Assembly (NCBI GenBank): GCA_020974905.1
Contig: CP087563.1
Span: forward strand, 1,178,001-1,242,000
Reading direction: 5' to 3'
DNA: 64,000 nucleotides
Origin: Planctomycetes bacterium syqfu
GTDB lineage: Bacteria > Planctomycetota > Phycisphaerae > Phycisphaerales > Phycisphaeraceae
This document shows, piece by piece, positions 44,895-53,453 of the stretch; position 1 is the first letter of the stretch, and every line of letters begins with the position of its first letter. A model generated the notes under the pieces. That model had not been told where the DNA came from and did not search any database. It saw only the letters and a program-made list of their open reading frames with translations. The position numbers and the translations under genes are program-made.

Positions 44895-46196
44895 TTATTG
44901 TGCAAATATGTATTTGGTCTGCTGAAATTTCATTGTGACATCAAGTACTTTGACAATCTCATCGGCCTGACTTTTCATTAGCACAAAGAGTAATAGATGA
45001 GGATTATCGCCTAACCTTCCTGTGTAGTGAACGCGCAGGACTCGCATGTGTGTCACGCCTGCACCAAACATGGCCAAAGCGGAAGGCGTTTTTTGAAGTT
45101 GAGCCGCCTTGGAAGGATGCAGGTACGCACATGCCTCTTGTTTATCGTTTTTATTGACCGCGTCGAAGAAATGGCGAACATCCTTTTCCGCAGCACGAAA
45201 TTCGGCGAAGACTTTAGTGTAGGAATGTATATGTTGACGTAGGATGGGCAAGCCTGCCTGCTCCCATGCCTCAATACTTTTCTTCATATCACCGAGGACT
45301 GGCTGAGTTTTTATCACAGCAGCTGCCTTTGCCACTGCGTCAAGCATCTCGGCCAAGCTCTTATCGTTGGGTTGTTCCAAGGTCATCGCTTTAATCCGGA
45401 GCCATTGATCCATTGTATTCCCCGAGCACAGTAACACCATGGCCGCCAAATTATCAGTATCCGGATATTGCATGCATGCGGGTAGCAAATCCTTCACACA
45501 ATCATTCATCGCTTTGGCAGCGAATTCTGGAGTTGCAGATGATAGAGGATCAGTGCGCGCATCCAATTCCAAAGCTGAGCGCATCAGAGCCGTTGCGGCT
45601 GCCACCCGCGCGGTGAGAGTCGGAGAATTCTTCGCAAGCTCATCGAGCAACTTATTCGGTAGCGATGGATCATCTCCTGGGGCCGTTTGATGCCGTATTC
45701 GCCATCCATCAAAAATGGCCACCAGTTTCACCGCGGCTTGTGTTACTCGAACTTGTTCTGGAGAGGTAAGCGGTACAGCCTTAGCGGCAGCATGGTCGGA
45801 AAATCTGTGCGCCCATTCGGGCAGTGGCGTCACATGGGCATTTACAAAATGCTTCAGCAGAGCAACTACAAGTGCCTGCGACGTCTTGGAATCAACAGCC
45901 GCCAACTCATGTATCACATTAAAAATGCCATCATGGTTTGAAGGAGCGAGTGTCGACACCCCGGACGTATCGCTTACCACATCAAGATATGCTTGCACAC
46001 TCAGGGCAGGCGTTTGTGTTGGATCGGATACATCGGCCGCTACCATTTCTGACTTCGACTCAACGGGGGCAGGTTGTTCTTCATCCACGATTTGCCCTCT
46101 AGCCAGAAGCGACCATGTACAGACTATCGCAAAAGCCAATATTGGGGCAAAACCAACTCGTTGGTGCAGATCAAGTTTGAAAAAGCAGCCGTGCAT
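44895..46196 (-). CDS. Exported protein of unknown function
   Basis: The 433-aa protein has a signal-like segment (FAPILAFAIVCTWSLLARGQ) followed by a soluble, mostly helical body. I recognise no family or motif. Residues about 335-425 (FFDAVNKNDKQEACAYLHPS, VLRVHYTGRLGDNPHLLLFV) could be an NTF2- or DUF4878-like fold, but this is a guess. The ATG at 46196 follows AGGGA at good distance. It is one of three unknown genes in a more A+T-rich block ending at a tRNA gene. Confidence 0.6.
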   Translation of the reverse strand: MHGCFFKLDLHQRVGFAPILAFAIVCTWSLLARGQIVDEEQPAPVESKSEMVAADVSDPTQTPALSVQAYLDVVSDTSGVSTLAPSNHDGIFNVIHELAAVDSKTSQALVVALLKHFVNAHVTPLPEWAHRFSDHAAAKAVPLTSPEQVRVTQAAVKLVAIFDGWRIRHQTAPGDDPSLPNKLLDELAKNSPTLTARVAAATALMRSALELDARTDPLSSATPEFAAKAMNDCVKDLLPACMQYPDTDNLAAMVLLCSGNTMDQWLRIKAMTLEQPNDKSLAEMLDAVAKAAAVIKTQPVLGDMKKSIEAWEQAGLPILRQHIHSYTKVFAEFRAAEKDVRHFFDAVNKNDKQEACAYLHPSKAAQLQKTPSALAMFGAGVTHMRVLRVHYTGRLGDNPHLLLFVLMKSQADEIVKVLDVTMKFQQTKYIFAQ

Positions 46197-46289
46197 TCTT
46201 TGTCCCTTCAACAATTAATACAACTTAACTGTCCAGTCGGTTACAAATTAAAAATAGGGACAGCCCTTTTCTGTACCCGTTACCGCGTA

Positions 46290-46760
46290 CTACGGCTTTA
46301 CTTTGCCAAAACATTTTTTCAGCAAAGCGTACAAACCAACAGAAAAAAAGGCCGAGAATAGAACTGAAAACACAATGTACTTAAGATCAAAAGGATTCAA
46401 AATGGATAACGTACTTTTATACTCTCCATCTTCAAACAAGTAATATACCTTCACCTTCGCTCCTTTTCTTACCCCATCAAGTCTGGTATCGAAAACATTG
46501 ACAAACTCAGTTACGTTTTTACTTGAATGATCTGTAAAGGAGTAGCCTAGCTTGTACCATTCTTGCTCCGACCAACCGCCACCACTTCTTCCCCTACTCA
46601 CAAAACGCTCGCAGGACACGATCTCGCCATCGACCTCATTACCATTTTCAATAAGATTCTGCCACGCTGATGCAGAGCTACAATGCTGAATAATGAAATA
46701 AAACGGGGAAATGATCGCAACCAACAAGACTAGCAGTACCAGCACATCAAATACTTTCAC
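46290..46760 (-). CDS. DUF3592-like membrane protein
   Basis: The 156-aa protein has a helix at each end (VLVLLVLLVAIISPFYFII and IVFSVLFSAFFSVGLYALL). Between them is a beta-rich domain typical of DUF3592 (VDGEIVSCERFVSRG, YKLGYSFTD, GVRKGAKVKVYYLFEDGEYK). Function is unknown. The start GTG at 46760 sits five bases after the stop of the gene before it, with AGGTGA as ribosome site. The frame opens at 46796 with an ATG that overlaps that gene and has no site. Confidence 0.6.
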   Translation of the reverse strand: MKVFDVLVLLVLLVAIISPFYFIIQHCSSASAWQNLIENGNEVDGEIVSCERFVSRGRSGGGWSEQEWYKLGYSFTDHSSKNVTEFVNVFDTRLDGVRKGAKVKVYYLFEDGEYKSTLSILNPFDLKYIVFSVLFSAFFSVGLYALLKKCFGKVKP

Positions 46761-46764
46761 AAGA

Positions 46765-47289
46765 TCACCTATTTTCTTTTTCAATATGCTCGGCATCTAT
46801 TGCATTATTGTGTTTTTCGACACTTGTTCTTTCTCGTGTCACAAAGAAGAGTATTGCAGCATAAAGTGCTTGTACGATGAGTAAGGAAACGACCATTGGG
46901 GATGCATCGAACCGGATGGCATTTTGCTGGGCATCAATCACATAAACAGTTGAGACCATACTTACTTCGCCATAACTAAAACAAAGCTCCCGGTGAAACG
47001 CTGCGGCGATGAGTATGAGTAATGTCTGAAGGCCAATGCTGAAAAACAGGCCAAATAGATAATGGACTTTCAATAATCTCGAAAGCCTTGCGGAAAAGTA
47101 GGCCATGAGTCCGCCGCTGAGTATCACGACCATGACTAGCTTTTGGAACTCCTCCAGAAAAAAGCCCATGCTCCCGTAAATGATTCCCATGCTCCGTGCT
47201 AGAAAAAGCTGATTAAGCCAATGATGGGATTGAAGAAAGAAGAATAGCAGCAGGGAAATGGTGCCAGCATATCGAACAAAGTGACTCAT
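46765..47289 (-). CDS. Membrane protein of unknown function
   Basis: The 174-aa protein has four predicted helices (YAGTISLLLFFFLQSHHWLN, KLVMVVILSGGLMAYFS, LFGLFFSIGLQTLLILIAAA, SLLIVQALYAAILFFVT) and a charged C-terminal tail. No family is recognised. The ATG at 47289 follows GGGGGG. It is coupled to the DUF3592-like gene downstream, so both probably act in the same membrane. Base composition is A+T-richer than the flanks. Confidence 0.55.
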   Translation of the reverse strand: MSHFVRYAGTISLLLFFFLQSHHWLNQLFLARSMGIIYGSMGFFLEEFQKLVMVVILSGGLMAYFSARLSRLLKVHYLFGLFFSIGLQTLLILIAAAFHRELCFSYGEVSMVSTVYVIDAQQNAIRFDASPMVVSLLIVQALYAAILFFVTRERTSVEKHNNAIDAEHIEKENR

Positions 47290-47360
47290 GATCCCCCCAT
47301 TGCAAGCACATTCAAACAGCCAAGCCGCCAACATATCAGCATTCTCAGTAACTAACAAAC

Positions 47361-47390
47361 AAGGCTCGCCAAGAGAACTTGACGAGCCTT
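47361..47390 (-). terminator. Terminator after the tRNA gene
   Basis: On the minus strand arms AAGGCTCG and CGAGCCTT enclose an inner CAAG-TTCT-CTTG stem, followed by GTTTGTT. It begins eight bases beyond the tRNA 3' end. Confidence 0.7.
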
Positions 47391-47397
47391 TGACAGG

Positions 47398-47470
47398 TAG
47401 GCCCTGCAGGATTCGAACCCGCGACCAAGGAATTATGAGTTCCCTGCTCTAACCGCTGAGCTAAGGGCCC
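47398..47470 (-). tRNA. tRNA-Ile2 (anticodon CAU, lysidine type)
   Basis: The 73-base cloverleaf on the minus strand has acceptor GGGCCCT with AGGGCCT and discriminator A, D arm GCTC-AGCGGTTA-GAGC, anticodon loop CTCATAA and T arm GCGGG-TTCGAAT-CCTGC. CCA is not encoded. Although CAU is the methionine anticodon, the TTAGCTCAG-GGTTAGAGCAG body and the GGGAACTCATAATTCC arm resemble the E. coli minor isoleucine tRNA that TilS modifies to read AUA. An elongator tRNA-Met is the alternative. Confidence 0.88.
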
Positions 47471-47664
47471 GGAATATTGGGTGCGGTGATTTTAACAGAA
47501 GTTTTGGGCTGGTGGCGATGATCAAACATCGTCGCTTGGATGATTCGTCAGATTCACTCCCTGCGGTCGTTTATCTGGCGGCTTGTGTTTTTACCACCCT
47601 GCCCTGATACACAGTGCATCATTCGAATGTTCCGGTGAAACTTCCGGGGAGTCCAGGGGAAGGT

Positions 47665-49089
47665 TTATTTGAACATCTTGAGTTGGTAGCGTTCCAGATC
47701 GAGTTTGTTGACGGGGTTGTCGACATTCAGACGATACTTGCCACTGAAACAGGCGGTACAGTAGTGATCGTCGGGATGCTTGACGCAATCGAGCATGCCC
47801 TGCAAAGACAGGTAATGCAGACTGTCGACACCCAGGAACTCGCCGATTTCCTCAACGGTGCGCGAGGTGGCAATGAGTTGGGCGGGGTCCTGGAAATCGA
47901 TGCCGAAGTAACAGGGGTTACGGATCGGCGGGCAACTGATACGCAGGTGTATCTCTTTAGCACCGGCTTTACGCAGTTGATCCATCTTGGCGCGGGTAGT
48001 TGTGCCACGCACCACTGAGTCATCAACGACAACGATGCGTTTGCCATCGATCACTTCACGGACCACGTTGAGTTTAAGCTGCACTGCGGTGTTGCGCTGA
48101 TCCTGTGTGGGCTTGATGAAGGTACGTCCCACGTAGCGGTTGGGCACGATGCCTTCACGGAATGGAATGTTGCTTTGACGGGCATAACCCAGTGCTGCAC
48201 TTCGACCGGAGTCGGGCATGGGGATGACGTAATCTGCATCGACAAACGATTCGTCAGCCAGTTTTTCACCGAGTTTTTCACGAACGATCTGAACTGTCTC
48301 GCCGAACACCTTGGAACTGGGGTTGGCAAAATAAACGTGTTCAAAGATACAGTGTGCCGGCTGCTGTGCCTCTGCAAAACGCCTTGTTTTAAGGCCTGAA
48401 TCGTCAATGGTAATGATCTCACCGGGCTCGACTTCACGGATGAATTCCGCGCCGATGGCATCGAGCGCGACCGTTTCACTGACCACGCAGTAAGCACCGT
48501 TAGGCGTCTTCCCCAATACCAACGGCCGCCAACCCCACGGGTCACGTACCGCTTCAAGACGATCGTTAAACAGGAACACCACGCTGTATGCACCTTGCAG
48601 ATGCTGGAGCGTTTCCACCAACGGGTCAGTATGACTGAGGTGGTGTGCTGCGAGCAGATGAATGATCACTTCGGTGTCGGTTGTGGTTCGGAAGATATGC
48701 CCGCGACGTTCGTACTGTTCGCGCAGCACTCGGGCATTGATCAGATTGCCGTTGTGCCCCACCGCCACTTGCCCGCCGATGTATTCGCGCATCAACGGCT
48801 GAGCGTTTTCAGACACACTCGAACCGGTGGTTGAATAGCGGTTATGGCCGATCGCTGCCTTGGAATCGGAAAGCCGATCCAGATCGCGTGGGCTGAATAC
48901 TTCGGGAACCAACCCCATCCCGACATGTGCCTGGAGAAACTGGCCATCGCTCACGGCGATACCAGCAGACTCCTGTCCACGATGTTGTTGGGCGTAAAGG
49001 GCGGTATAGGCAAGGTGTGCGCTATCTGGGTCACCCCAAACTCCGAACACACCACATTTATGCTTGGCTTCTTCGCTCATGCCGGTCAT
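47665..49089 (-). CDS. purF: Amidophosphoribosyltransferase
   Basis: This enzyme is the first committed step of purine synthesis, making phosphoribosylamine from PRPP and glutamine. The N-terminal nucleophile is the Cys of KCGVFGVWGD after a short propeptide, and the PRPP loop is RIVVVDDSVVRGTT. Four cysteines (in SCPPIRNPCYFG and HYCTACFSGKY) fit the iron-sulfur form of the Bacillus type. The 474-aa length is normal. The start ATG at 49089 has AGGA five bases upstream. It is monocistronic. Confidence 0.95.
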   Translation of the reverse strand: MTGMSEEAKHKCGVFGVWGDPDSAHLAYTALYAQQHRGQESAGIAVSDGQFLQAHVGMGLVPEVFSPRDLDRLSDSKAAIGHNRYSTTGSSVSENAQPLMREYIGGQVAVGHNGNLINARVLREQYERRGHIFRTTTDTEVIIHLLAAHHLSHTDPLVETLQHLQGAYSVVFLFNDRLEAVRDPWGWRPLVLGKTPNGAYCVVSETVALDAIGAEFIREVEPGEIITIDDSGLKTRRFAEAQQPAHCIFEHVYFANPSSKVFGETVQIVREKLGEKLADESFVDADYVIPMPDSGRSAALGYARQSNIPFREGIVPNRYVGRTFIKPTQDQRNTAVQLKLNVVREVIDGKRIVVVDDSVVRGTTTRAKMDQLRKAGAKEIHLRISCPPIRNPCYFGIDFQDPAQLIATSRTVEEIGEFLGVDSLHYLSLQGMLDCVKHPDDHYCTACFSGKYRLNVDNPVNKLDLERYQLKMFK

Positions 49090-49393
49090 CACAATCCTGG
49101 CTGGGCCGGTAAAACAGAAAGTTAACGTACCGTGATGGTTCGGTCAAGCGAGGGTAACCCAGAATCCCATGTTCATTTGATGGTCACGTCTAAAGCCTTG
49201 TTTTATCGGTCAGTGTGTCAAATTCAGGGTAATTGCATATCGGATGACAACGGATTCCATACCTTTGTTGCATCACAAACATCAGATATCACAATCGTTG
49301 CCCGGTTTATTTCTTCTGACGCAAACAACACTGAGCCAAGACATTAAAGCCCCAATGAGCATGCAATCACTCAAAATCCAATAAAGGATTCGC

Positions 49394-49421
49394 TTGACTT
49401 CATTAATTTGTTATTTACTAT
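49394..49421 (+). promoter_or_regulatory. Candidate promoter of the ROK regulator (leaderless)
   Basis: TTGACT and TACTAT are separated by 16 bases; transcription would start at or next to the ATG at 49429, and no ribosome site is visible. The rest of the purF-ROK gap (49090-49393) must contain the purF promoter but shows no other recognisable element. Confidence 0.5.
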
Positions 49422-49428
49422 TACGAAT

Positions 49429-50577
49429 ATGAGCTACAATGCTGCCCATCTCCGTCGAAGGAATGTCCGCCGTGTGGTGGAGCATTTATTGTATCACCAA
49501 CGCGCTTCGCGTGCTGAACTTTCCAGCAAATTACGGACCGCCAAACCGACCATCAGTCAGATCGTCAGCGACCTGATGGACATGCAGGTGGTACGTGAGT
49601 TGGATATCAACAGTGATGCCGTCCGCACGCCTGGGCGACCCAGCACGCCGGTGGAACTCGACAGCGAACTGGGACGCTTGATCCTGATTCAAATCGGCGT
49701 GAACAACACGCGCATCGCCCTCTCCCCTGCACGCTTGGATGTCGATGCGGATTGGCAGGCAGAATTTCCAACACCTGATTCAACCGCCAAACTTGTCGAC
49801 CACATTTTCAGCGAACTTCTCAAACTCGATGACGAACATGCCTGGGGCATGGTGGTATCGATCCCCGGTGTTGTCGATGACGAAGCAGGTGACGTGTTCT
49901 TCTGCCCGAATCTGCGTTGGCTAAACGAAGAACACTTGCCCACTGAACTCAGAACCAAACGCGATTTGCCAGTGTTGCTGATTCAGGAAATTCGTGCCCT
50001 GGCGTTGGGCGAACATCTTGCCACGGGCTTGGACAATTTCCTGCATGTCGATGTGGACACAGGCGTCGGTGGTGCTGCGATTGTCAAAAGTAAACTCTAC
50101 GAAGCACCGGGTCCGTTGACCATTGAACTGGGGCATAACATCGTTGCAGGTAACGACCGTCCCTGTGGCTGCGGTAATACCGGTTGCCTGGAAACACTGA
50201 TTGGTAAACCGGGATTACTTCAATCCTATGCTGATGCAACGAACACCAATCAACCTACATGGAAACAACTCACCGATAGCCTCCAATCATCCGACACCAC
50301 GCCCGATTGGCTGCATTGCACGCTTGTCCAAGCATCACAAATCATCGGTGGCGCGATGAACATTCTGGGTGTCAATGATATTGTGATCACCGGCCTGCTC
50401 AACGATTGGCCCAAACACATTCTTGATGACTTTGCTTCATGCATCCAGAACAATTGCATGGCAGGTCAATTCGGAAAAATCACAACAACCTACGCACCCC
50501 GCCGACGCCTGCTGGGCATGGCAGCAGTCGGTGTTGATCGCGTACTCATCCCACACCTGACTTCCAATACGGATTAA
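49429..50577 (+). CDS. ROK-family transcriptional regulator (NagC/XylR type)
   Basis: The 382-aa protein has an N-terminal winged helix-turn-helix (RRNVRRVVEHLLYHQRASRA, then SSKLRTAKPTISQIVSDLMD) and a ROK sugar-kinase-like domain. The ROK zinc motif is PCGCGNTGCLET, and HVDVDTGVGGAAIV corresponds to the phosphate region. Such proteins are usually repressors released by a sugar. It lies 27 bases upstream of araB, so it likely controls the arabinose operon, replacing the more common AraC or AraR. The ATG at 49429 is the natural start. Confidence 0.9.
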   Translation: MSYNAAHLRRRNVRRVVEHLLYHQRASRAELSSKLRTAKPTISQIVSDLMDMQVVRELDINSDAVRTPGRPSTPVELDSELGRLILIQIGVNNTRIALSPARLDVDADWQAEFPTPDSTAKLVDHIFSELLKLDDEHAWGMVVSIPGVVDDEAGDVFFCPNLRWLNEEHLPTELRTKRDLPVLLIQEIRALALGEHLATGLDNFLHVDVDTGVGGAAIVKSKLYEAPGPLTIELGHNIVAGNDRPCGCGNTGCLETLIGKPGLLQSYADATNTNQPTWKQLTDSLQSSDTTPDWLHCTLVQASQIIGGAMNILGVNDIVITGLLNDWPKHILDDFASCIQNNCMAGQFGKITTTYAPRRRLLGMAAVGVDRVLIPHLTSNTD

Positions 50578-50604
50578 TAAGAAAGACTCCGGAGACAAAC
50601 CCAC

Positions 50605-52296
50605 ATGGCTAAAAAGTCCACCACCCCCACCTTCTGCCTCGGCGTTGACTACGGCACGAATTCCTGTCGCGCACTCGTTGTCAATACAGCCAACGGTGCG
50701 GAGATCGCCAGCCACGTTTACAACTATCCATCCGGTGATGCGGGCATCCTGCTTGATCCCAAAGATCCCAACGTCGCCCGTCAAGATCCAGCAGACTACA
50801 TCAAGGGCTTTGTCACCTCGGTGAAAAATGCTGTCAAAAAAGCAACGAAAGTCCGTGGCTTTAAAGTCGACCGCGTCATTGGTATCGGCGTGGACACCAC
50901 CGGTTCAACACCCATCCCCGTGGACAAGGACGGCACCGCCCTGGCCATGCTCCCGGAGTTTAAAGGCAATCTTGCAGCCTACGCATGGCTTTGGAAGGAT
51001 CACACGTCCTATGCAGAAGCTGCGGAGATCACCGCCAAGGCCGCCAAGCATAAAGACAACTATCTGTCCAAGTGTGGCGGGACCTATTCCAGCGAGTGGT
51101 ACTGGTCGAAAATTCTGCATTGCAAACGCACCGCCCCCAAGGTCTTCAAAGCAGCCTACTCATGGGTCGAATGTGCGGACTTCATTCCCGCCTACATCAC
51201 CGGTAATACCAACCCCGACACCATGGTCCGATGCATCTGCGCAGCAGGTCACAAAGCCATGTACAACGAACAATGGGGTGGCCTGCCAAGCGAAACCTTC
51301 CTGGCGTCACTGGACAAAGACCTGCCGCGTCTGCGTTACACCACCAAGGCGCTCCCCAGCGATCAAAAAGCCGGTGAACTCACCGCAGCTATTGCAAAGA
51401 AAGTCGGACTGCCTGCGGGGATTCCCGTTGCGGCTGGCGCGTTTGATGCCCATCACGGCGCGGTCGGCTCCGGCGCCAAAGCTGGTACACTCGTCAAGAT
51501 CATGGGCACCTCCACCTGTGACTGCATGCCTGCTCCCAAGGATAAAAAACTTCCCGACATCCCCGGACTCTGTGGCATTGTCGATGGCTCGATCATCCCC
51601 GACATGTACGGCCTGGAAGCTGGACAATCCGCAGTCGGTGACATCTTCAACTGGTTCGTCAAACAACTCACCCCCGGAAGTTTTGGAACCGGCGGCGACG
51701 CTCACGTCAAGCTCACCAACGAAGCCGCCAAACTCGCACCCGGCGCTTCAGGGTTAATCGCACTGGATTGGAACAACGGCAATCGAACCATCCTCGTCGA
51801 TCCCCTGCTCACCGGCATGCTCGTCGGCCAAACACTGCACACCACTGCCCCGGAAGTCTATCGTGCATTGGTTGAAGCCACCGCGTTCGGTGCGGTCACC
51901 ATCATCAATCGCATGGAAGAATATGGCGTGAAGGTGAAGGAAGTCATTAACTGTGGCGGTATCTCCGAAAAGAATGCCATGGTCATGCAGATTTATGCTG
52001 ACGTCTGTAACCGTCCCATGAAGATCAGTTCCTCATCACAAACATGTGCCCTGGGTGCAGCGATATTCGGTGCTGTCGTTGGCGGAGCTTATCGCAGCAC
52101 CAATGCTGCACAGAAGAAGATGACTTCGGTCAAACCCAAGGTCTTCAAACCGATCAAGAAAAACGTCGCGGTCTATGCAAAGCTTTACAAGCTCTACATG
52201 CAACTCCACGATGCATTAGGTGGCGTGAACAAGTCGGCTGACCTGTCGGGCGTGATGAAGCAACTCATCGAGATACGTAAGCAAGCACGCAAGTAA
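50605..52296 (+). CDS. araB: Ribulokinase
   Basis: The enzyme phosphorylates L-ribulose to L-ribulose 5-phosphate in arabinose breakdown. The 563-aa FGGY-type kinase shows LGVDYGTNSCRALVV at the N-terminus, GIGVDTTGSTPIPVD, the sugar-binding KDHTSYAEA, CGGTYSSEWYWSKI and the C-terminal NCGGISEKNAMVMQIYADV and SSQTCALGAAIFGAV nucleotide signatures. GACTCCGGAGAC precedes the ATG. It is the first enzyme gene after the ROK regulator, followed by araD and araA. Confidence 0.95.
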   Translation: MAKKSTTPTFCLGVDYGTNSCRALVVNTANGAEIASHVYNYPSGDAGILLDPKDPNVARQDPADYIKGFVTSVKNAVKKATKVRGFKVDRVIGIGVDTTGSTPIPVDKDGTALAMLPEFKGNLAAYAWLWKDHTSYAEAAEITAKAAKHKDNYLSKCGGTYSSEWYWSKILHCKRTAPKVFKAAYSWVECADFIPAYITGNTNPDTMVRCICAAGHKAMYNEQWGGLPSETFLASLDKDLPRLRYTTKALPSDQKAGELTAAIAKKVGLPAGIPVAAGAFDAHHGAVGSGAKAGTLVKIMGTSTCDCMPAPKDKKLPDIPGLCGIVDGSIIPDMYGLEAGQSAVGDIFNWFVKQLTPGSFGTGGDAHVKLTNEAAKLAPGASGLIALDWNNGNRTILVDPLLTGMLVGQTLHTTAPEVYRALVEATAFGAVTIINRMEEYGVKVKEVINCGGISEKNAMVMQIYADVCNRPMKISSSSQTCALGAAIFGAVVGGAYRSTNAAQKKMTSVKPKVFKPIKKNVAVYAKLYKLYMQLHDALGGVNKSADLSGVMKQLIEIRKQARK

Positions 52297-52423
52297 AACC
52301 CGCGTGAGATAATTAAAAATAGTGCTTGAATATCAGGTGTTTTTGTTGAATCGATGTGTGACGCGTCGAAGCGGTTGTGTATTACGTAAGCACATGATCA
52401 CATCTGGTATATGGAGATTTTGA

Positions 52424-52547
52424 TTTTAACGCAAAGGCGCGAAGGACACGAAGGTCACAAAGGAAAGACAATAAAAATGTAATGTCTCAAAACAAAAAAC
52501 TGCTTTTCCTGCCTTGTCTTCGTGACCTTCGCGTCTTCGTGTTAAAA
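52424..52547. repeat. AACGCAAAGG-type inverted repeat (MITE-like) upstream of araD
   Basis: A left arm (52424-52467, containing TTTTAACGCAAAGGCGCG and AAGGACACGAAGGTCAC) pairs imperfectly with a right arm (52503-52547, containing GACCTTCGCGTCTTCGTG and TTAAAA). The centre is about 35 A-rich bases. The 319-base gap between araB and araD is otherwise empty. Similar CGAAGGACACGAAGG hairpins are known as dispersed repeats in many environmental bacteria. Confidence 0.7.
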
Positions 52548-52615
52548 AACAAACTGACCGACAACCTTATGTCATCTGATTGATGAAAAAACATCAACAA
52601 CATTGAAAGTTAATC

Positions 52616-53305
52616 ATGCTCGAACAACTCAAAGAAGAAGTCTGCCAAGCCAATCTCGATCTGGTCAAGCATGGCCTGGTCACCCTCACGTGGGGGAATG
52701 TCAGCGGCTTTGATGCTGACTCGCAACTCATGGTCATCAAACCCAGCGGCGTGAGTTACGACATCATGCAACCGCAGCACATGGTCGTCGTCGACCTGGA
52801 CGGCAAGGTGATAGAAGGTGAGATGAATCCGTCTTCCGACACAGCAACACACATTCTGCTTTACCAACACTTCAACGGCATTGGCGGGATCACGCATACC
52901 CATAGCTTCCATGCCACCATGTTCGCCCAGGCGCGCGAGCCGATCCCCTGCTACGGCACGACACATGCGGATCACTTCATGGGCCCGGTGCCAGTGACGC
53001 GACCGCTCTCCGCACAGGAAGTCGAAGAAGCCTACGAACACAACACCGGCGTGGTGATCATCGACTGTTTTGCGGCTTTAAAACCATTGGAGATTCCCGG
53101 TGTACTCGTGGCAGGACACGCACCCTTTGCCTGGGGCAAAAGTGCATCGGACTCCGTGAAAAATGCCGTGGCACTCGAAGCCGTCGCACGCATGGCGATA
53201 GGCACCCGACAGATCAAACCCGACGCCCCACTGCTCGAAGACTATGTCCTGGATAAACACTACCAACGCAAACACGGCCCCAATGCGACATATGGGCAGA
53301 AGTAA
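52616..53305 (+). CDS. araD: L-ribulose-5-phosphate 4-epimerase
   Basis: The enzyme converts L-ribulose 5-phosphate to D-xylulose 5-phosphate by retro-aldol cleavage. The 229-aa class II aldolase-like protein has the zinc histidines His94 and His96 (GITHTHSFHATMFAQ) and His168 (AGHAPFAWGKS). The phosphate-site WGNVSG and KPSGV, Asp75 (SSDTATH) and Asp119 (TTHADHF) are also present. All catalytic positions are present. It lies between araB and araA, flanked on both sides by unrelated palindromic repeats. Confidence 0.95.
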   Translation: MLEQLKEEVCQANLDLVKHGLVTLTWGNVSGFDADSQLMVIKPSGVSYDIMQPQHMVVVDLDGKVIEGEMNPSSDTATHILLYQHFNGIGGITHTHSFHATMFAQAREPIPCYGTTHADHFMGPVPVTRPLSAQEVEEAYEHNTGVVIIDCFAALKPLEIPGVLVAGHAPFAWGKSASDSVKNAVALEAVARMAIGTRQIKPDAPLLEDYVLDKHYQRKHGPNATYGQK

Positions 53306-53325
53306 AAACAATCACGACGGCATTT

Positions 53326-53408
53326 ACCACAGAGTCATAGAGACACAGAGAAAAATCTGAATCAAAAAAAACTCTGTCTTGAACTCTGTACCTCTGTGAC
53401 TCTGTGGT
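53326..53408. repeat. ACCACAGAG-type inverted repeat between araD and araA
   Basis: Left arm 53326-53350 (ACCACAGAGTCATAGAGACA followed by CAGAG) pairs with right arm 53384-53408 (ending GACTCTGTGGT) at 22 of 25 positions. The centre is A-rich. The motif belongs to a common class of CACAGAG dispersed hairpins. Confidence 0.75.
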
Positions 53409-53453
53409 GAAGCCAACAAAGCAAACAATCCAATCAACCCAAAGGACCACACC

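Noticed and set aside
47398-47470. Initiator tRNA-Met
   Set aside because: The anticodon is CAU, but the first base pair, D arm and anticodon stem (no three G-C pairs of the initiator type) fit the isoleucine-2 tRNA better.
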